From Opitutales bacterium UBA5694 (GTDB lineage: Bacteria > Verrucomicrobiota > Verrucomicrobiia > Opitutales > Opitutaceae), in NCBI GenBank assembly GCA_002420185.1, contig DIHO01000012.1, positions 1 to 64,000 of the forward strand: a stretch of 64,000 nucleotides of DNA, given 5' to 3'. This document shows positions 8,455 to 18,212 of this stretch, one piece after another. Every line of letters begins with the position of its first letter. Within the stretch, counting starts at the first letter, position 1. The position numbers were made by a program, and so were the translations under genes. The notes below the pieces were generated by a model that searched no databases, had not been told where the DNA came from, and saw nothing but the letters and a program-made list of their open reading frames with translations.

Positions 8455-9324
8455 ATGAAAGTTTTTCTGGATGGAGCCTTTGTTGACAAAGACGACGCAA
8501 AAATATCGGTATTTGATCATGGCCTCCTTTATGGGGACGGCATTTTTGAAGGGATCCGCGTTTATCGGAAGTGCATTTACCGTCTAGACGAGCACCTTGA
8601 GCGGCTTTGGTATTCCGCCAAAGACATTTTGCTGAACATCCCCATGGCTCCTGAGGAACTGTCGAAGGCGATTTGTGAGTCTTGCAAAATAAATGGTATC
8701 GAAGATGGCTACATCAGGTTGCTAGTGACTCGCGGGAAAGGGGATCTCGGGCTTTCTCCCGCTTCCTGCTCACACGCGTCGGTCATTATCATTGCGGATT
8801 CGATCCGGCTCTACCCTGAGGATCACTATAAAGTAGGGCTTTCAATCGTAACGGTGCCTACGCGTCGGTCGGGTCCAGCTGCCTTGAATCCTGCCATAAA
8901 ATCACTTAACTATTTGAACAATATACTAGCGAAAATTGAAGCAGCACAAAACGGAGCGTTGGAGGCTATTATGTTGAACGACCAAGGTTATGTTGCCGAG
9001 TGCACGGGTGACAATGTATTTATCATTCACAAAGGCACGCTCTATACTCCGGATGTGTCCAACGGGGCATTGAGAGGAATAACGCGGAGTGCTGTTATCG
9101 AACTGGCAGAAAAAGCAAACATTCCGGTCAAGGAATGCAACTTGACCCGCCATGAAATATGGAATGCGGACGAGTGCTTTTTGACGGGCACCGCAGCGGA
9201 GCTAATCCCAGTAGTAAAGTTGGACGGCCGCGTGATTGGGACGGGCAATCCGGGCCCAATGACTCAAAGCTTGCATGCGGCGTTTCATGAGGAGGTTTCG
9301 ACTAGGGGCACGATGCTCGATTAA
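8455..9324 (+). CDS. ilvE: Branched-chain amino acid aminotransferase (class IV)
   Basis: The 289-residue product is a fold-type IV PLP enzyme that interconverts branched-chain amino acids and their 2-oxo acids. The N-terminus MKVFLDGAFVDKDDAKISVF is followed by DHGLLYGDGIFEGIRVY, typical of the class. The PLP Lys is in NPAIKSLNYLNN near residue 149, and ALRGITRSAVIELA and CFLTGTAAELIPV are the later signature blocks. D-alanine aminotransferases share the fold, but the DGIFEGIR and K-S-x-N-Y-L-N pattern favours IlvE. The gene stands alone: the upstream gap carries a pseudopilin relic, and mcsA follows 247 bases later. Confidence 0.9.
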   Translation: MKVFLDGAFVDKDDAKISVFDHGLLYGDGIFEGIRVYRKCIYRLDEHLERLWYSAKDILLNIPMAPEELSKAICESCKINGIEDGYIRLLVTRGKGDLGLSPASCSHASVIIIADSIRLYPEDHYKVGLSIVTVPTRRSGPAALNPAIKSLNYLNNILAKIEAAQNGALEAIMLNDQGYVAECTGDNVFIIHKGTLYTPDVSNGALRGITRSAVIELAEKANIPVKECNLTRHEIWNADECFLTGTAAELIPVVKLDGRVIGTGNPGPMTQSLHAAFHEEVSTRGTMLD

Positions 9325-9571
9325 TTTGAAATACTTCGGAGAGCGGGAAAAAATTGCCTTGTCGGGTTGGAGTAACCTTAACTCTTGAACATAAGTGTCA
9401 AAACAGATCAAAAGCTGGGTGCAAAGCGAGTAGGAATAACCTTGCTTGGGGCGTTCTGGTCGATGAATATTCAAACAATGTGAATGTTGGCACGTCTCGT
9501 GCGTTGTGGTTTGTTTGAACGCGGGCGTATTACCGTTGGAACTTAAGGTTAAACTCAAACACCAATAAGAT

Positions 9572-10090
9572 ATGGGCAAATCTCTAAAATGTGATCTTTG
9601 TGATGAATCTGCAACGGTGCATCTGACGCAGATTCTCAATAACCAGATTCACAAGATAGATCTTTGCGAATCGTGTGCTGAATCAAAGGGAATAACGGAT
9701 CCAAACGGATACTCTCTAGCGGATCTCTTGGTCAAGCCAGGTGAGGAGAGCGAGAGCTCTTCGGAAGTGTTGGATTCGTTCGAAGAATGCCCGGAATGCG
9801 AATATACGCAGAAGGAGTTCAAGAAGACTGGTCGTTTGGGGTGCGAGCACTGTTACGAGGCCTTTGGGCCTATTCTTTCGCCCGCTCTAGCGGGGATGCA
9901 CCGAGGGGAAAATCATAAAGGCAAGGTGCCTGGGCGTGCGGTCGAGCGTAAGAGCTTCGAAGACCGACTTGGCACTTTAGAAAGTGATTTAGATGAGGCG
10001 ATTCAAAAGGAGCACTATGAGGAGGCGGCTCGATATAGGGATCAAATCCTCGAATTAAAAAAGGCCAAGAAAGAAGAGGAAACCGCTTAA
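9572..10090 (+). CDS. mcsA: McsA, zinc-binding activator of protein arginine kinase
   Basis: The 172-residue product has two zinc-finger pairs (CDLC at 7-10 with CESC near 31-34, then CPEC near 73-76 with CEHC near 91-94). A UVR motif follows near residues 130-170 (LESDLDEAIQKEHYEEAARYRD). This is the McsA architecture: in Gram-positive bacteria it binds and activates the arginine kinase McsB and so marks proteins for ClpCP. It is followed 6 bases later by mcsB and then clpC on the same strand. The ctsR repressor gene, which opens this operon in Bacillus, is absent here. Confidence 0.92.
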   Translation: MGKSLKCDLCDESATVHLTQILNNQIHKIDLCESCAESKGITDPNGYSLADLLVKPGEESESSSEVLDSFEECPECEYTQKEFKKTGRLGCEHCYEAFGPILSPALAGMHRGENHKGKVPGRAVERKSFEDRLGTLESDLDEAIQKEHYEEAARYRDQILELKKAKKEEETA

Positions 10091-10096
10091 AGTTCG

Positions 10097-11230
10097 ATGC
10101 TGATCGAAAGTATATTTGACGGTAAGTCAGAGATGACTGAAGGGAGCACTAAGAAGTGCCCGGTCGTGCTGATGACGCGTATTCGATTGGCCCGAAATTT
10201 GAGCAAAACTCATTTTCCAGGTTGGGCCAAACTGCCTCAGCGAACTCAAGTACTTGAGACATGTTTACCCGCCGTGGCGTCGCTTAATCAAATGAAGCGC
10301 GGTATTACCGCGGAAGTTGAGGAACTTTCTGAATTGGAAAAACAGATTTTAGTTGAGCGGCATCTAATTAGTCGTGAGCTGTCTGGTGCTCCAGATCAAG
10401 CGGGGGTCGTTATTAGCAAAGACCAGTCGGTTTCTGTTATGATCAATGAGGAGGACCATCTTCGGATTCAGGTCATCAAATCGGGTTATCGTTTCAAACA
10501 AGCTTGGAACTCGGCAAATGTTGTTGATAGCACTCTCGAAAATGACCTCGACTACGCCTTTTCGTCCACTATTGGATTCCTGACCGCCTGTCCGACTAAT
10601 GTCGGCACCGGAATGCGTGCCTCCGCGATGATGCATTTGCCTGCAATGGTGATTTCCAATCAAATGGAGAAAGTTGTCCGGGCCGTCAATCAGCTTGGAA
10701 TTGCCGTACGCGGTCTTTTTGGTGAAGGGTCTGATGCGAGTGGCAGCATTTTCCAGATTTCGAACCAGACCACCTTGGGCGAATCTGAAGAGGAAATCAT
10801 CAAGCGCCTTTCCTCGGTTTTAAAGACAATCATTGATCAAGAAATGAATGCGAGGGAGAAAATACTTGAAAAAGACCCGAACAAGCTTTTCGACAAGATC
10901 GGCCGTGCCTATGGAATTCTTCAGAACAGCCACCTGCTCAGCTCCAGCGAGTGCATGAATTTGGCTTCACTCGTCCGTTTCGGTGTCGACCTCGAAATGT
11001 TTTCTGAAGAAACAAGAAACACAGTCGACAGAACGTTTATCGAATGTCAACCGGGGCACATACAACACCTCGTGGGGAAATCCATCGATACGAACGAACG
11101 CGACGCTTTCCGGTCTGAATATTTAAGAAAACAGTTTGAGAATGTCGAAAGGCCGTTGTTTGCTATTGAAAAAAGTGAGAAGCGAGAAAACTCGACGGAG
11201 GCGGATTCAACCAAAGGAGAAAAAAAATAG
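10097..11230 (+). CDS. mcsB: McsB, protein arginine kinase
   Basis: The 377-residue product is a guanido-phosphotransferase-fold kinase that phosphorylates arginine residues in proteins. Visible signatures are MTRIRLARNL near residue 26, the loop INEEDHLRIQ near 117, DYAFSSTIGFLTACPTNVGT near 151 with the reactive Cys, and MRASAMMHLPAMV. The frame could start at the ATG at 10097, six bases past mcsA; a second ATG at 10130 would shorten it to the more usual length, so the first ten residues are uncertain. The C-terminal tail is Lys/Glu-rich. It sits between its partner mcsA and the unfoldase clpC. Confidence 0.93.
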   Translation: MLIESIFDGKSEMTEGSTKKCPVVLMTRIRLARNLSKTHFPGWAKLPQRTQVLETCLPAVASLNQMKRGITAEVEELSELEKQILVERHLISRELSGAPDQAGVVISKDQSVSVMINEEDHLRIQVIKSGYRFKQAWNSANVVDSTLENDLDYAFSSTIGFLTACPTNVGTGMRASAMMHLPAMVISNQMEKVVRAVNQLGIAVRGLFGEGSDASGSIFQISNQTTLGESEEEIIKRLSSVLKTIIDQEMNAREKILEKDPNKLFDKIGRAYGILQNSHLLSSSECMNLASLVRFGVDLEMFSEETRNTVDRTFIECQPGHIQHLVGKSIDTNERDAFRSEYLRKQFENVERPLFAIEKSEKRENSTEADSTKGEKK

Positions 11231-11236
11231 AATTTT

Positions 11237-13738
11237 ATGGAACCTATGAACAATTTCACTCCTCGTGCGCAGCAAATACTCGCTCTTGCGAGGAAAGAAG
11301 CGGACCGATTCAATCACAATTACGTGGGAACCGAGCATATTCTCCTCGGCCTTATTAAGTTGGGCCAGGGAGTAGCGGTTAGTGTACTCCAAAAAATGGG
11401 CCTCGATCTGGAAACTGTTCGAAGTGCGGTAGAAAAGCAAGTGGGCTCAGGACCGGAGGGTAAAGCTTCCGGAAGCATTCCTTATACGCCTCGAGTTAAG
11501 AAGGTGCTCGCTTTGGCTGGAAAGGAAGCGAAGGCTCTCAATCATAGTTACGTAGGGACAGAGCATATTCTGTTGGGTCTTTTACGGGAAGGGGAAGGCG
11601 TGGCAGCACGGGTTCTCAAATCGCTCGAAGTCGATATCGAGCGTACGCGCAACGAAATTCTAAGAGAACTGGACCCTCAATTCTCAGGTGAGACGGAAGA
11701 TGCGATTGCGGCTCCAAGAGGTCAATCTGGAGACGAAAATAAGGATACCAAGACACCTGCATTGAAGGCTTTTGGCAGGGACTTAACGGAGCTTGCCAAA
11801 AATGGCGAACTGGATCCGGTGGTCGGTCGAAAGTCGGAAATCCGGCGTGTGATACAGACCTTGTGTCGAAGGACGAAGAACAATCCCGTTCTGATTGGGG
11901 AAGCAGGAGTTGGCAAAACGGCTATTGCAGAAGGTCTTGCCCTTGAAATCGCAAGTGGGGTCATTCCAGAAATACTCGTAGACAAGCGTCTAATTACGCT
12001 TGATTTGGCTCTCATGGTCGCTGGTACAAAATACCGCGGACAATTCGAAGAGCGGATAAAAGCCGTGATGGACGAAATCAAAAGAGCGGGGAACATCATC
12101 ATATTTATCGACGAACTCCATACAATCGTCGGTGCGGGTGCCGCTGAAGGTGCCATGGATGCGTCGAATATATTCAAGCCTGCACTTTCGCGAGGTGAAC
12201 TTCAATGTATTGGGGCGACGACCCTGAACGAATACCGCAAGTACATCGAAAAGGATAGTGCTCTGGATCGACGTTTCCAAAGCGTTCAAGTCGATGCACC
12301 GAGCGTTGAAGACACCATATTGATTTTGAAAGGCATCCGCCACAAGTACGAGGAGCACCACAAAGCGATTTTCACAGATAAGTCGCTAGAGGCGGCTGCA
12401 AAGCTCTCCGAACGTTACATCACCGCACGGTTCCTCCCGGACAAAGCGATCGATATTATGGACGAGGCGGGATCGAAGGCCCGCATTGCCTCTTTGGCGA
12501 GACCTCCGGAAATTGAGTCGTTGGCTACGACCATTGAAGAGGTCTGTGCGAAAAAGGAAGAAGCTATCAGCAAGCAGCATTTTGAGGAAGCTGCTAAGTT
12601 TCGTGATGAGGAGAAGCAACTTAGAGCTAAGCAAGAAAGTGTCTTGGGTGACTGGAAGAAGAGTCGTGAAGAAAATCGAATCACGGTGGACGAGGAAGAC
12701 ATGATGAGAGTCGTGGCTGACTGGACTGGAATACCACTGAACCGAATGGAAAAGAAGGAGACAGAACGTCTTCTTCAATTGGCTACAGAACTTCAACATA
12801 CCGTTATTGGTCAAGATGAGGCGTGCTCAACGATTGCTAAAGCGCTTCGTCGGAGTCGGGCAGACCTAAAGGATCCGAATCGTCCAATCGGAGCGTTCAT
12901 GTTCCTCGGACCGACCGGAGTGGGAAAAACGTTTCTTGCTCAAACGTTGGCTGAAAAGATGTTTGGCGATAGCAACTCGATAATTCAGGTAGATATGTCT
13001 GAATACATGGAGAAGTTTTCCGTTTCGCGTATGATAGGTTCGCCTCCTGGGTATGTCGGCCACGAAGAAGGGGGACAGCTTTCCGAGCAGGTTCGCCGCA
13101 AGCCTTACTCTGTTGTGCTTTTCGATGAAATTGAAAAGGCCCACCCGGATGTTGTCCAAATCATGCTTCAGATATTCGAAGAGGGTCGTCTTACGGATAG
13201 CCTAGGTCGGGAAATCGACTTTCGTAATACCATAATAATCATGACGACCAACGTTGGAGCAGCCGCCATACAGCGTCAGAACAAGATGGGCTTTGGAGCT
13301 GCCAAAAATCTGGGTAACGATTATGAGTCAATCAAGGAGAACGTTACCGAAGAGGCGAAGAAAACCTTCAAGCCTGAATTCCTAAACCGGATTAACGACC
13401 TCATCGTTTTCCATAGTTTGGGGCGGGAGCACCTTTTCAAAATCGTTGATCTGGAAATTGCGAAAGTGCAGTCTCGCTTGATTGAAAAGAAGATCTCAAT
13501 TGAACTGACGAAAGACGCGAAAGAACTCATTATCGATACAGGTTACGATGAGAAGTATGGCGCGAGACCCCTTCGTCGTTCGATAGAGCAATTGCTTGAA
13601 GATCCAATAGCTGAAGCCTTACTTGGCGGTGAAATCAATGAAGAGGATTGTGTGGCGATTGACCGCGATGGAAAGCAACTCACGTTCACAAGCATAGAGA
13701 AGGCAGAGGCGACTGCTTCCGAGTCTGAATCAAGCTGA
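11237..13738 (+). CDS. clpC: AAA+ unfoldase ClpC
   Basis: The 833-residue product is the ATP-dependent unfoldase that feeds ClpP. Two N-terminal Clp repeats (NHNYVGTEHILLGL near residue 28 and NHSYVGTEHILLGL near 103) come first. The first AAA+ module has GEAGVGKT near 222 and IIFIDELH near 291; a UVR motif sits near 430-465, the adaptor-binding middle domain where McsA/McsB dock. The second AAA+ module carries GPTGVGKT near 557 and VVLFDEIEKAHPDV. KMGFGAAKN near 680 is the probable ClpP-contact loop. It starts 6 bases after mcsB and is closed by the terminator at 13797-13826. Confidence 0.96.
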   Translation: MEPMNNFTPRAQQILALARKEADRFNHNYVGTEHILLGLIKLGQGVAVSVLQKMGLDLETVRSAVEKQVGSGPEGKASGSIPYTPRVKKVLALAGKEAKALNHSYVGTEHILLGLLREGEGVAARVLKSLEVDIERTRNEILRELDPQFSGETEDAIAAPRGQSGDENKDTKTPALKAFGRDLTELAKNGELDPVVGRKSEIRRVIQTLCRRTKNNPVLIGEAGVGKTAIAEGLALEIASGVIPEILVDKRLITLDLALMVAGTKYRGQFEERIKAVMDEIKRAGNIIIFIDELHTIVGAGAAEGAMDASNIFKPALSRGELQCIGATTLNEYRKYIEKDSALDRRFQSVQVDAPSVEDTILILKGIRHKYEEHHKAIFTDKSLEAAAKLSERYITARFLPDKAIDIMDEAGSKARIASLARPPEIESLATTIEEVCAKKEEAISKQHFEEAAKFRDEEKQLRAKQESVLGDWKKSREENRITVDEEDMMRVVADWTGIPLNRMEKKETERLLQLATELQHTVIGQDEACSTIAKALRRSRADLKDPNRPIGAFMFLGPTGVGKTFLAQTLAEKMFGDSNSIIQVDMSEYMEKFSVSRMIGSPPGYVGHEEGGQLSEQVRRKPYSVVLFDEIEKAHPDVVQIMLQIFEEGRLTDSLGREIDFRNTIIIMTTNVGAAAIQRQNKMGFGAAKNLGNDYESIKENVTEEAKKTFKPEFLNRINDLIVFHSLGREHLFKIVDLEIAKVQSRLIEKKISIELTKDAKELIIDTGYDEKYGARPLRRSIEQLLEDPIAEALLGGEINEEDCVAIDRDGKQLTFTSIEKAEATASESESS

Positions 13739-13796
13739 GGAACAGGGACCGATCGCTTTTTTGGGTCCATTCTGAAACAACAAGTGGAATTTTGTC

Positions 13797-13826
13797 AGCC
13801 GCGAGTTTATGCTCGCGGCTTTTTTG
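13797..13826 (+). terminator. Intrinsic terminator of mcsA-mcsB-clpC
   Basis: GCCGCGAG at 13798-13805 and CTCGCGGC at 13812-13819 are perfect inverted repeats around a 6-base loop. The hairpin is followed directly by six T. It lies 59 bases after the clpC stop codon. Confidence 0.93.
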
Positions 13827-13915
13827 AATACGAAATTGCCTTATGAGCGTATAACCCCTTTATAAGGTCCCCTGATCTGTTTGAGTTAGGCAGACTGAAT
13901 AAAGAGCGGAATTAG

Positions 13916-16900
13916 ATGAGAAGAAAGTTTCTAGCAATCTCGATTACCGCCACAATTTTGGCCCTATCTTATTGGTCTTGGGTCTGGACTGAGGTCGTAT
14001 TACCCTATCAAAACAGAGGGCTTGTTGAGACTCATATTGAAGAGAATGAAATAGCAAGGCTAGACTCGTTTGGCCATTCCATTCAAGAGGATGCGAAGGA
14101 GTACAGCGAATTAATCGAAGAACAGTTTGTACCAAGGGGCCGCTTTGAAAACAGCCTAGTAATTGAAAAGCTAGTCGAATCAACAGGTTCGGAAAAGGAA
14201 AAAGTCGTTGCCTATTTTCTAGTTGACAGTGGTACAGATAGAAAACGTCTGGTTCTCGTTGAGCAAATATATGAAAGAAAAATAGGAGGCGAACTTTCGT
14301 TAGTTAATCAGTCGGCTTCAGTTGGGGATGAAGTGATATTTGATGCGAACCCGCTATTTGTGGATAAAGTGGCTCTCGAAGAATACTTAGAACTAGCGGA
14401 TGGTTTTATATCGAGCAAATCAAGACTCTCGAGCTTTGTTCAGATAAAGCTTCTTAAGCCTAGTGTTTTAGGCTATCGTAATCTGCTAAGCGGACTTCGC
14501 ACCAAGTTTCCAAATACAGTCGTTTCGCAGGACCATCTTCATTTTGTTTCAGCGGAACCAGGGGAATATTTGCCCTCTCTCCAATGGCACCTTGATCAGA
14601 TTAGAGCCCCAGATGCTTGGGAGTTTTCAACTGGTGAAGATGATGTCGTTGTCGCGGTTATTGACACTGGGTGTCTAACCTCACACCCAGATTTGGTTGA
14701 AAATATTTTTATGAATACGGACGAGATTCCCAACAATGGGATCGATGATGACAGTAATGGGTTTATTGACGATGTGAGAGGGTGGGATTTTCTTGATGAC
14801 GATCCGAATCCGGAAGATGAGACTGGACATGGTACTCACATTTCGGGAATAGTGGGGGCGAGGGGAAATAACGGAATTGGTACGACGGGTGTCGGTTGGA
14901 ACATCAAGGTGTTACCTCTGAAGGTTGGGGATAATACGGGACTTTCCAGCTCCGCCATCGCGGAAGCGTTACGCTATGTTTCGAGTTTGAAACAGAGAGG
15001 AGTAAATGTAGTCGCTACTAACAATTCTTACGGGTCGAGCTCTCCGAATAGTGTCACGAGGGCTGCGATTCAAGTCCATGAGGAAATCGGAATCGTTTTT
15101 GTCGCAGCAGCGGGAAACGCTGGTGAGGATATAGATGCGGCTAGTAACTCCCAGTATCCAGCAGGATTTCCAGATGCAAACATTATTTCTGTAGCCAATT
15201 CCACTCAAGGAGATGATCTGTCTTTCGGTTCGAATTATGGTATTGAAAGTGTCGATATAGCCGCACCGGGTCAAGGTGTGTATTCGACTTACCTTGACGA
15301 CGATTATGAGTTTTTGACGGGAACCTCTGTGGCGTCGCCGATTGTTGCGGGTGCAATAGCTTTGCTAGCAACATACGAACCTGGAATGTCGGCAAAGGAA
15401 ATACGTCAGCGAGTTTTTGATACCGCAAAGCCGCTGGAAAGCTTATCAGGAAAAATTTCGACTGGGGGACGACTCGATTTGCTTGCGATGCTAGAAATGG
15501 ATTTAGCGAGACACACGCTCTCAGTCAAAGGCTATGAGCCACACTTGATCTTTTTACCTAATAGTGATTTCACGGTCGACTTTAAGTTAGAGGCTTTAGA
15601 CGACGCGGATGTAGCTTTTGAGTATCTAGGGGAGGAAAGTGACGTCCGGATTCAAGAGATTTCCGATCGAACCTATTCGATTCAATTCAGCTCTCCCGGA
15701 ACATACCGTTTTAGATTCACCGCAAAGAAACTTGGGATAGTGAGAGAGCTTGAGAAGATAGTGGTTGTGGATTCAGGTGCGATAGCTGACGTGACTACAG
15801 GTCTAATCCATTCGTGGAATTTTAAAGAGAACGGAACCCTGCTAGTGGATAGTGTTGGAAACGGTAATGCGGAGCTTGTAGGTGCTACACGCGTGGATAC
15901 GCCACTAGATCGTGGTATAGACTTTGATGGTACCTCCAGTTTCGCCCGGTTTAATGCAAGGTTCTCACCGATCATCACACTGTCTGCGTTTGTGAAAGCG
16001 GATGACTTATTATCAAGTCCCCATCCGCGCATCATCAACATGCCGGACTACTTCCTCTATTTTTCAACTAGAGGAATTTCGAATGTGCCCGACGGTAATG
16101 CGAATACGTTGAAATTCTATTCGAATCGGACAGAAGACTTTGGAGTTTGGAATTCACCACCAGATACGGTTCTTGAAGGCGAGTGGATACACGTCCTAGC
16201 GAGTTACGATAGTAGAGAAACGGCGAATACACCGAAGCTCTACATAAATGGAGTGGAGCAAAAGGTGCGTTTGCAGAGGATTCCCGTCGGTGAACAGACG
16301 ATCGGAGGCGGTGAATCGTTTCTTGGGGATCGCGCGGACGGAACTCGGGCCTGGGATGGCCAAATGGACGAGGTTCGAGTATTTAATCGTATAGTAGATA
16401 AAGAGGAAGTCTCTTTGCTAGCTGCAAGATACGCATCCGCCGTTTGGGATGCTTATTCGATATCGGAACTGCCTAATAGCGTTTCGAGTGATTCAGTCTC
16501 ATTGGGCTTGAGGGATGCATCCGGCAATGCACCCAATGCGGATTTTCAATGGAGTCTCGTTGATGATTCTACCGGAGTGTCTTTGGGCGATGCGGATGGA
16601 TCCTCTGTTGAAGTACGGAATCCTGAAAATCTTAATACAAGCGTTGTTTTAAAGGCTTCCAGCTCCTTCGGCGTTCGTTATTATAGATACAATCTAGTAA
16701 GCGATCCCCCTAAAATTGAACCGGGGGTCTATACGGGAACTACCTCTACAGGTGGAACCCTTTGGGTGGAGGTAGAGGAAGGGCGACGCATGGGAAATAT
16801 CACTATATTTGATGAAGATGCCGAAGTCTTTAGAATTCGGGAGCCCATTTCAATTGATCCATTTGGCGATTTTGGGACAGATCCTTTTCTTCCTTTTCGA

Positions 16901-18115
16901 ATTACGGGTACGATTGATGGTGAGGTCGTTGGTCAGATCGAGGATTTGAATATTACTTTTTCAGGCCATAATATTAAACCGAACAGCTTGGTAACTGGTT
17001 TTGATGGCTTCTACTCTGGAGGTGCTATTGGTGATCCTGGACAATCTTTAGACCTCAAAGTTTTGCAAAACGGAGAAGCGTATCTTTGGCAAGCGGGCGC
17101 TAAATCGGATTTAACCCAAGGGGCTGTATCCAAAGATGGAACTTTTAGCCTTTCGGTTAACGATGGTGCAACAATCTTGGGAAGAATAGATTCAGGAAAT
17201 GGTAGAGTTAGGGGTGAGGTTAGCGTTGGAGACGAAGCCCGTAGCATTTACCTAAGAAAAAGTAACCTTGATCCAGTAAACAGATATGTAAACCTCTCAA
17301 CGAGAGGTTATTCCAGCCCAGGAGAGGATGTGTTAATTGGTGGATTTGTCCTTGGTGGAACTCAGCCAAGAACCGTGCTTATTAGATGCTTAGGGCCTGA
17401 ATTAGAAAATAGAGGATTGGAAAACTTTCTTCAGAATCCGCGAATCAGAATTTTTAGCGGAAGTGAGGTAATCGCGGTTAATGAGTTTTGGAGTAGCCAA
17501 CCCAATTTGGAAGAGCTCATTGAGTTTTCGAATCGAGTACAGGCTTCTCCGCTTTCTTCCGAGAGTATGGATGCGGCGATGCTTTTGGAATTAGATCCTG
17601 GGCTCTACACAGTTTTCCTCGATTCTAATGGAGGTGAAGGTGATGGACTTTTTGAGATTTTCGATGACCCAGGCGAATCAGAGCCCTCTCTGTTCAATGT
17701 ATCCACGAGAGGTAAGGTAAAGGGACAAGAGAGTCCTTTGATTGCCGGTTTTGTAGTTTCAGGATTTGAGCCTAAACGAGTCCTGATCAGAGTTCTCGGA
17801 CCAGCCTTGGGTGACCGTGGCGTTTCTGAACCCCTGGCAGATCCTTGGCTTGAACTGTATTCCGAGTCTGTGCCAATTGCTGCCAATAATGACTGGAGCG
17901 AAGGATCTTGGCCGAGTCTCAATGGGAGTGCGGTAAGGGGACCCGCGAGGGGCTTAATGAGTGCCTTTGAATCCTCGGGCGCGACGCCTTTGAATTTCGG
18001 TTCGAAGGACTCGGCGATGCTGGTCTGGTTGGAACCGGGCTTATATACGGGGATAGCGAGAGGATTCGACGGAGATGAAGGAATAGCGTTGATCGAAGTA
18101 TTCGAACTCAGATGA
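13916..18115 (+). CDS. Secreted subtilisin-like protease with LamG and duplicated C-terminal domain
   Basis: This 1399-residue protein opens with a signal peptide or anchor (RKFLAISITATILALSYWSW). An S8 subtilase domain spans about residues 215-520, with the triad Asp in VAVIDTG near 249, His in ETGHGTHISG near 304 and Ser in TGTSVASPIVAG near 470. It also has an Asn-rich acidic insert (NNGIDDDSNGFIDDVRGWDF) usual in Verrucomicrobial subtilases. A LamG-like concanavalin domain covers about 630-840 (SWNFKENG...DGTSSFARF). Two copies of a domain of about 130 residues end the protein (about 1123-1255 and 1260-1399), each beginning S-T-R-G and containing VLIR-x-LGP and a PGLYT motif. It is probably an exported protease acting on extracellular protein. 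It stands alone as a transcription unit. Confidence 0.9.
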   Translation: MRRKFLAISITATILALSYWSWVWTEVVLPYQNRGLVETHIEENEIARLDSFGHSIQEDAKEYSELIEEQFVPRGRFENSLVIEKLVESTGSEKEKVVAYFLVDSGTDRKRLVLVEQIYERKIGGELSLVNQSASVGDEVIFDANPLFVDKVALEEYLELADGFISSKSRLSSFVQIKLLKPSVLGYRNLLSGLRTKFPNTVVSQDHLHFVSAEPGEYLPSLQWHLDQIRAPDAWEFSTGEDDVVVAVIDTGCLTSHPDLVENIFMNTDEIPNNGIDDDSNGFIDDVRGWDFLDDDPNPEDETGHGTHISGIVGARGNNGIGTTGVGWNIKVLPLKVGDNTGLSSSAIAEALRYVSSLKQRGVNVVATNNSYGSSSPNSVTRAAIQVHEEIGIVFVAAAGNAGEDIDAASNSQYPAGFPDANIISVANSTQGDDLSFGSNYGIESVDIAAPGQGVYSTYLDDDYEFLTGTSVASPIVAGAIALLATYEPGMSAKEIRQRVFDTAKPLESLSGKISTGGRLDLLAMLEMDLARHTLSVKGYEPHLIFLPNSDFTVDFKLEALDDADVAFEYLGEESDVRIQEISDRTYSIQFSSPGTYRFRFTAKKLGIVRELEKIVVVDSGAIADVTTGLIHSWNFKENGTLLVDSVGNGNAELVGATRVDTPLDRGIDFDGTSSFARFNARFSPIITLSAFVKADDLLSSPHPRIINMPDYFLYFSTRGISNVPDGNANTLKFYSNRTEDFGVWNSPPDTVLEGEWIHVLASYDSRETANTPKLYINGVEQKVRLQRIPVGEQTIGGGESFLGDRADGTRAWDGQMDEVRVFNRIVDKEEVSLLAARYASAVWDAYSISELPNSVSSDSVSLGLRDASGNAPNADFQWSLVDDSTGVSLGDADGSSVEVRNPENLNTSVVLKASSSFGVRYYRYNLVSDPPKIEPGVYTGTTSTGGTLWVEVEEGRRMGNITIFDEDAEVFRIREPISIDPFGDFGTDPFLPFRITGTIDGEVVGQIEDLNITFSGHNIKPNSLVTGFDGFYSGGAIGDPGQSLDLKVLQNGEAYLWQAGAKSDLTQGAVSKDGTFSLSVNDGATILGRIDSGNGRVRGEVSVGDEARSIYLRKSNLDPVNRYVNLSTRGYSSPGEDVLIGGFVLGGTQPRTVLIRCLGPELENRGLENFLQNPRIRIFSGSEVIAVNEFWSSQPNLEELIEFSNRVQASPLSSESMDAAMLLELDPGLYTVFLDSNGGEGDGLFEIFDDPGESEPSLFNVSTRGKVKGQESPLIAGFVVSGFEPKRVLIRVLGPALGDRGVSEPLADPWLELYSESVPIAANNDWSEGSWPSLNGSAVRGPARGLMSAFESSGATPLNFGSKDSAMLVWLEPGLYTGIARGFDGDEGIALIEVFELR

Positions 18116-18212
18116 TTTGGAATACACTAAGGATCCTTGCAAGTCCAAGCGGATCACTTTAACCCTATGCAGGGGTTGCATTATGTAGAAGGTATCCTAT
18201 TGGTTCTGCGTA

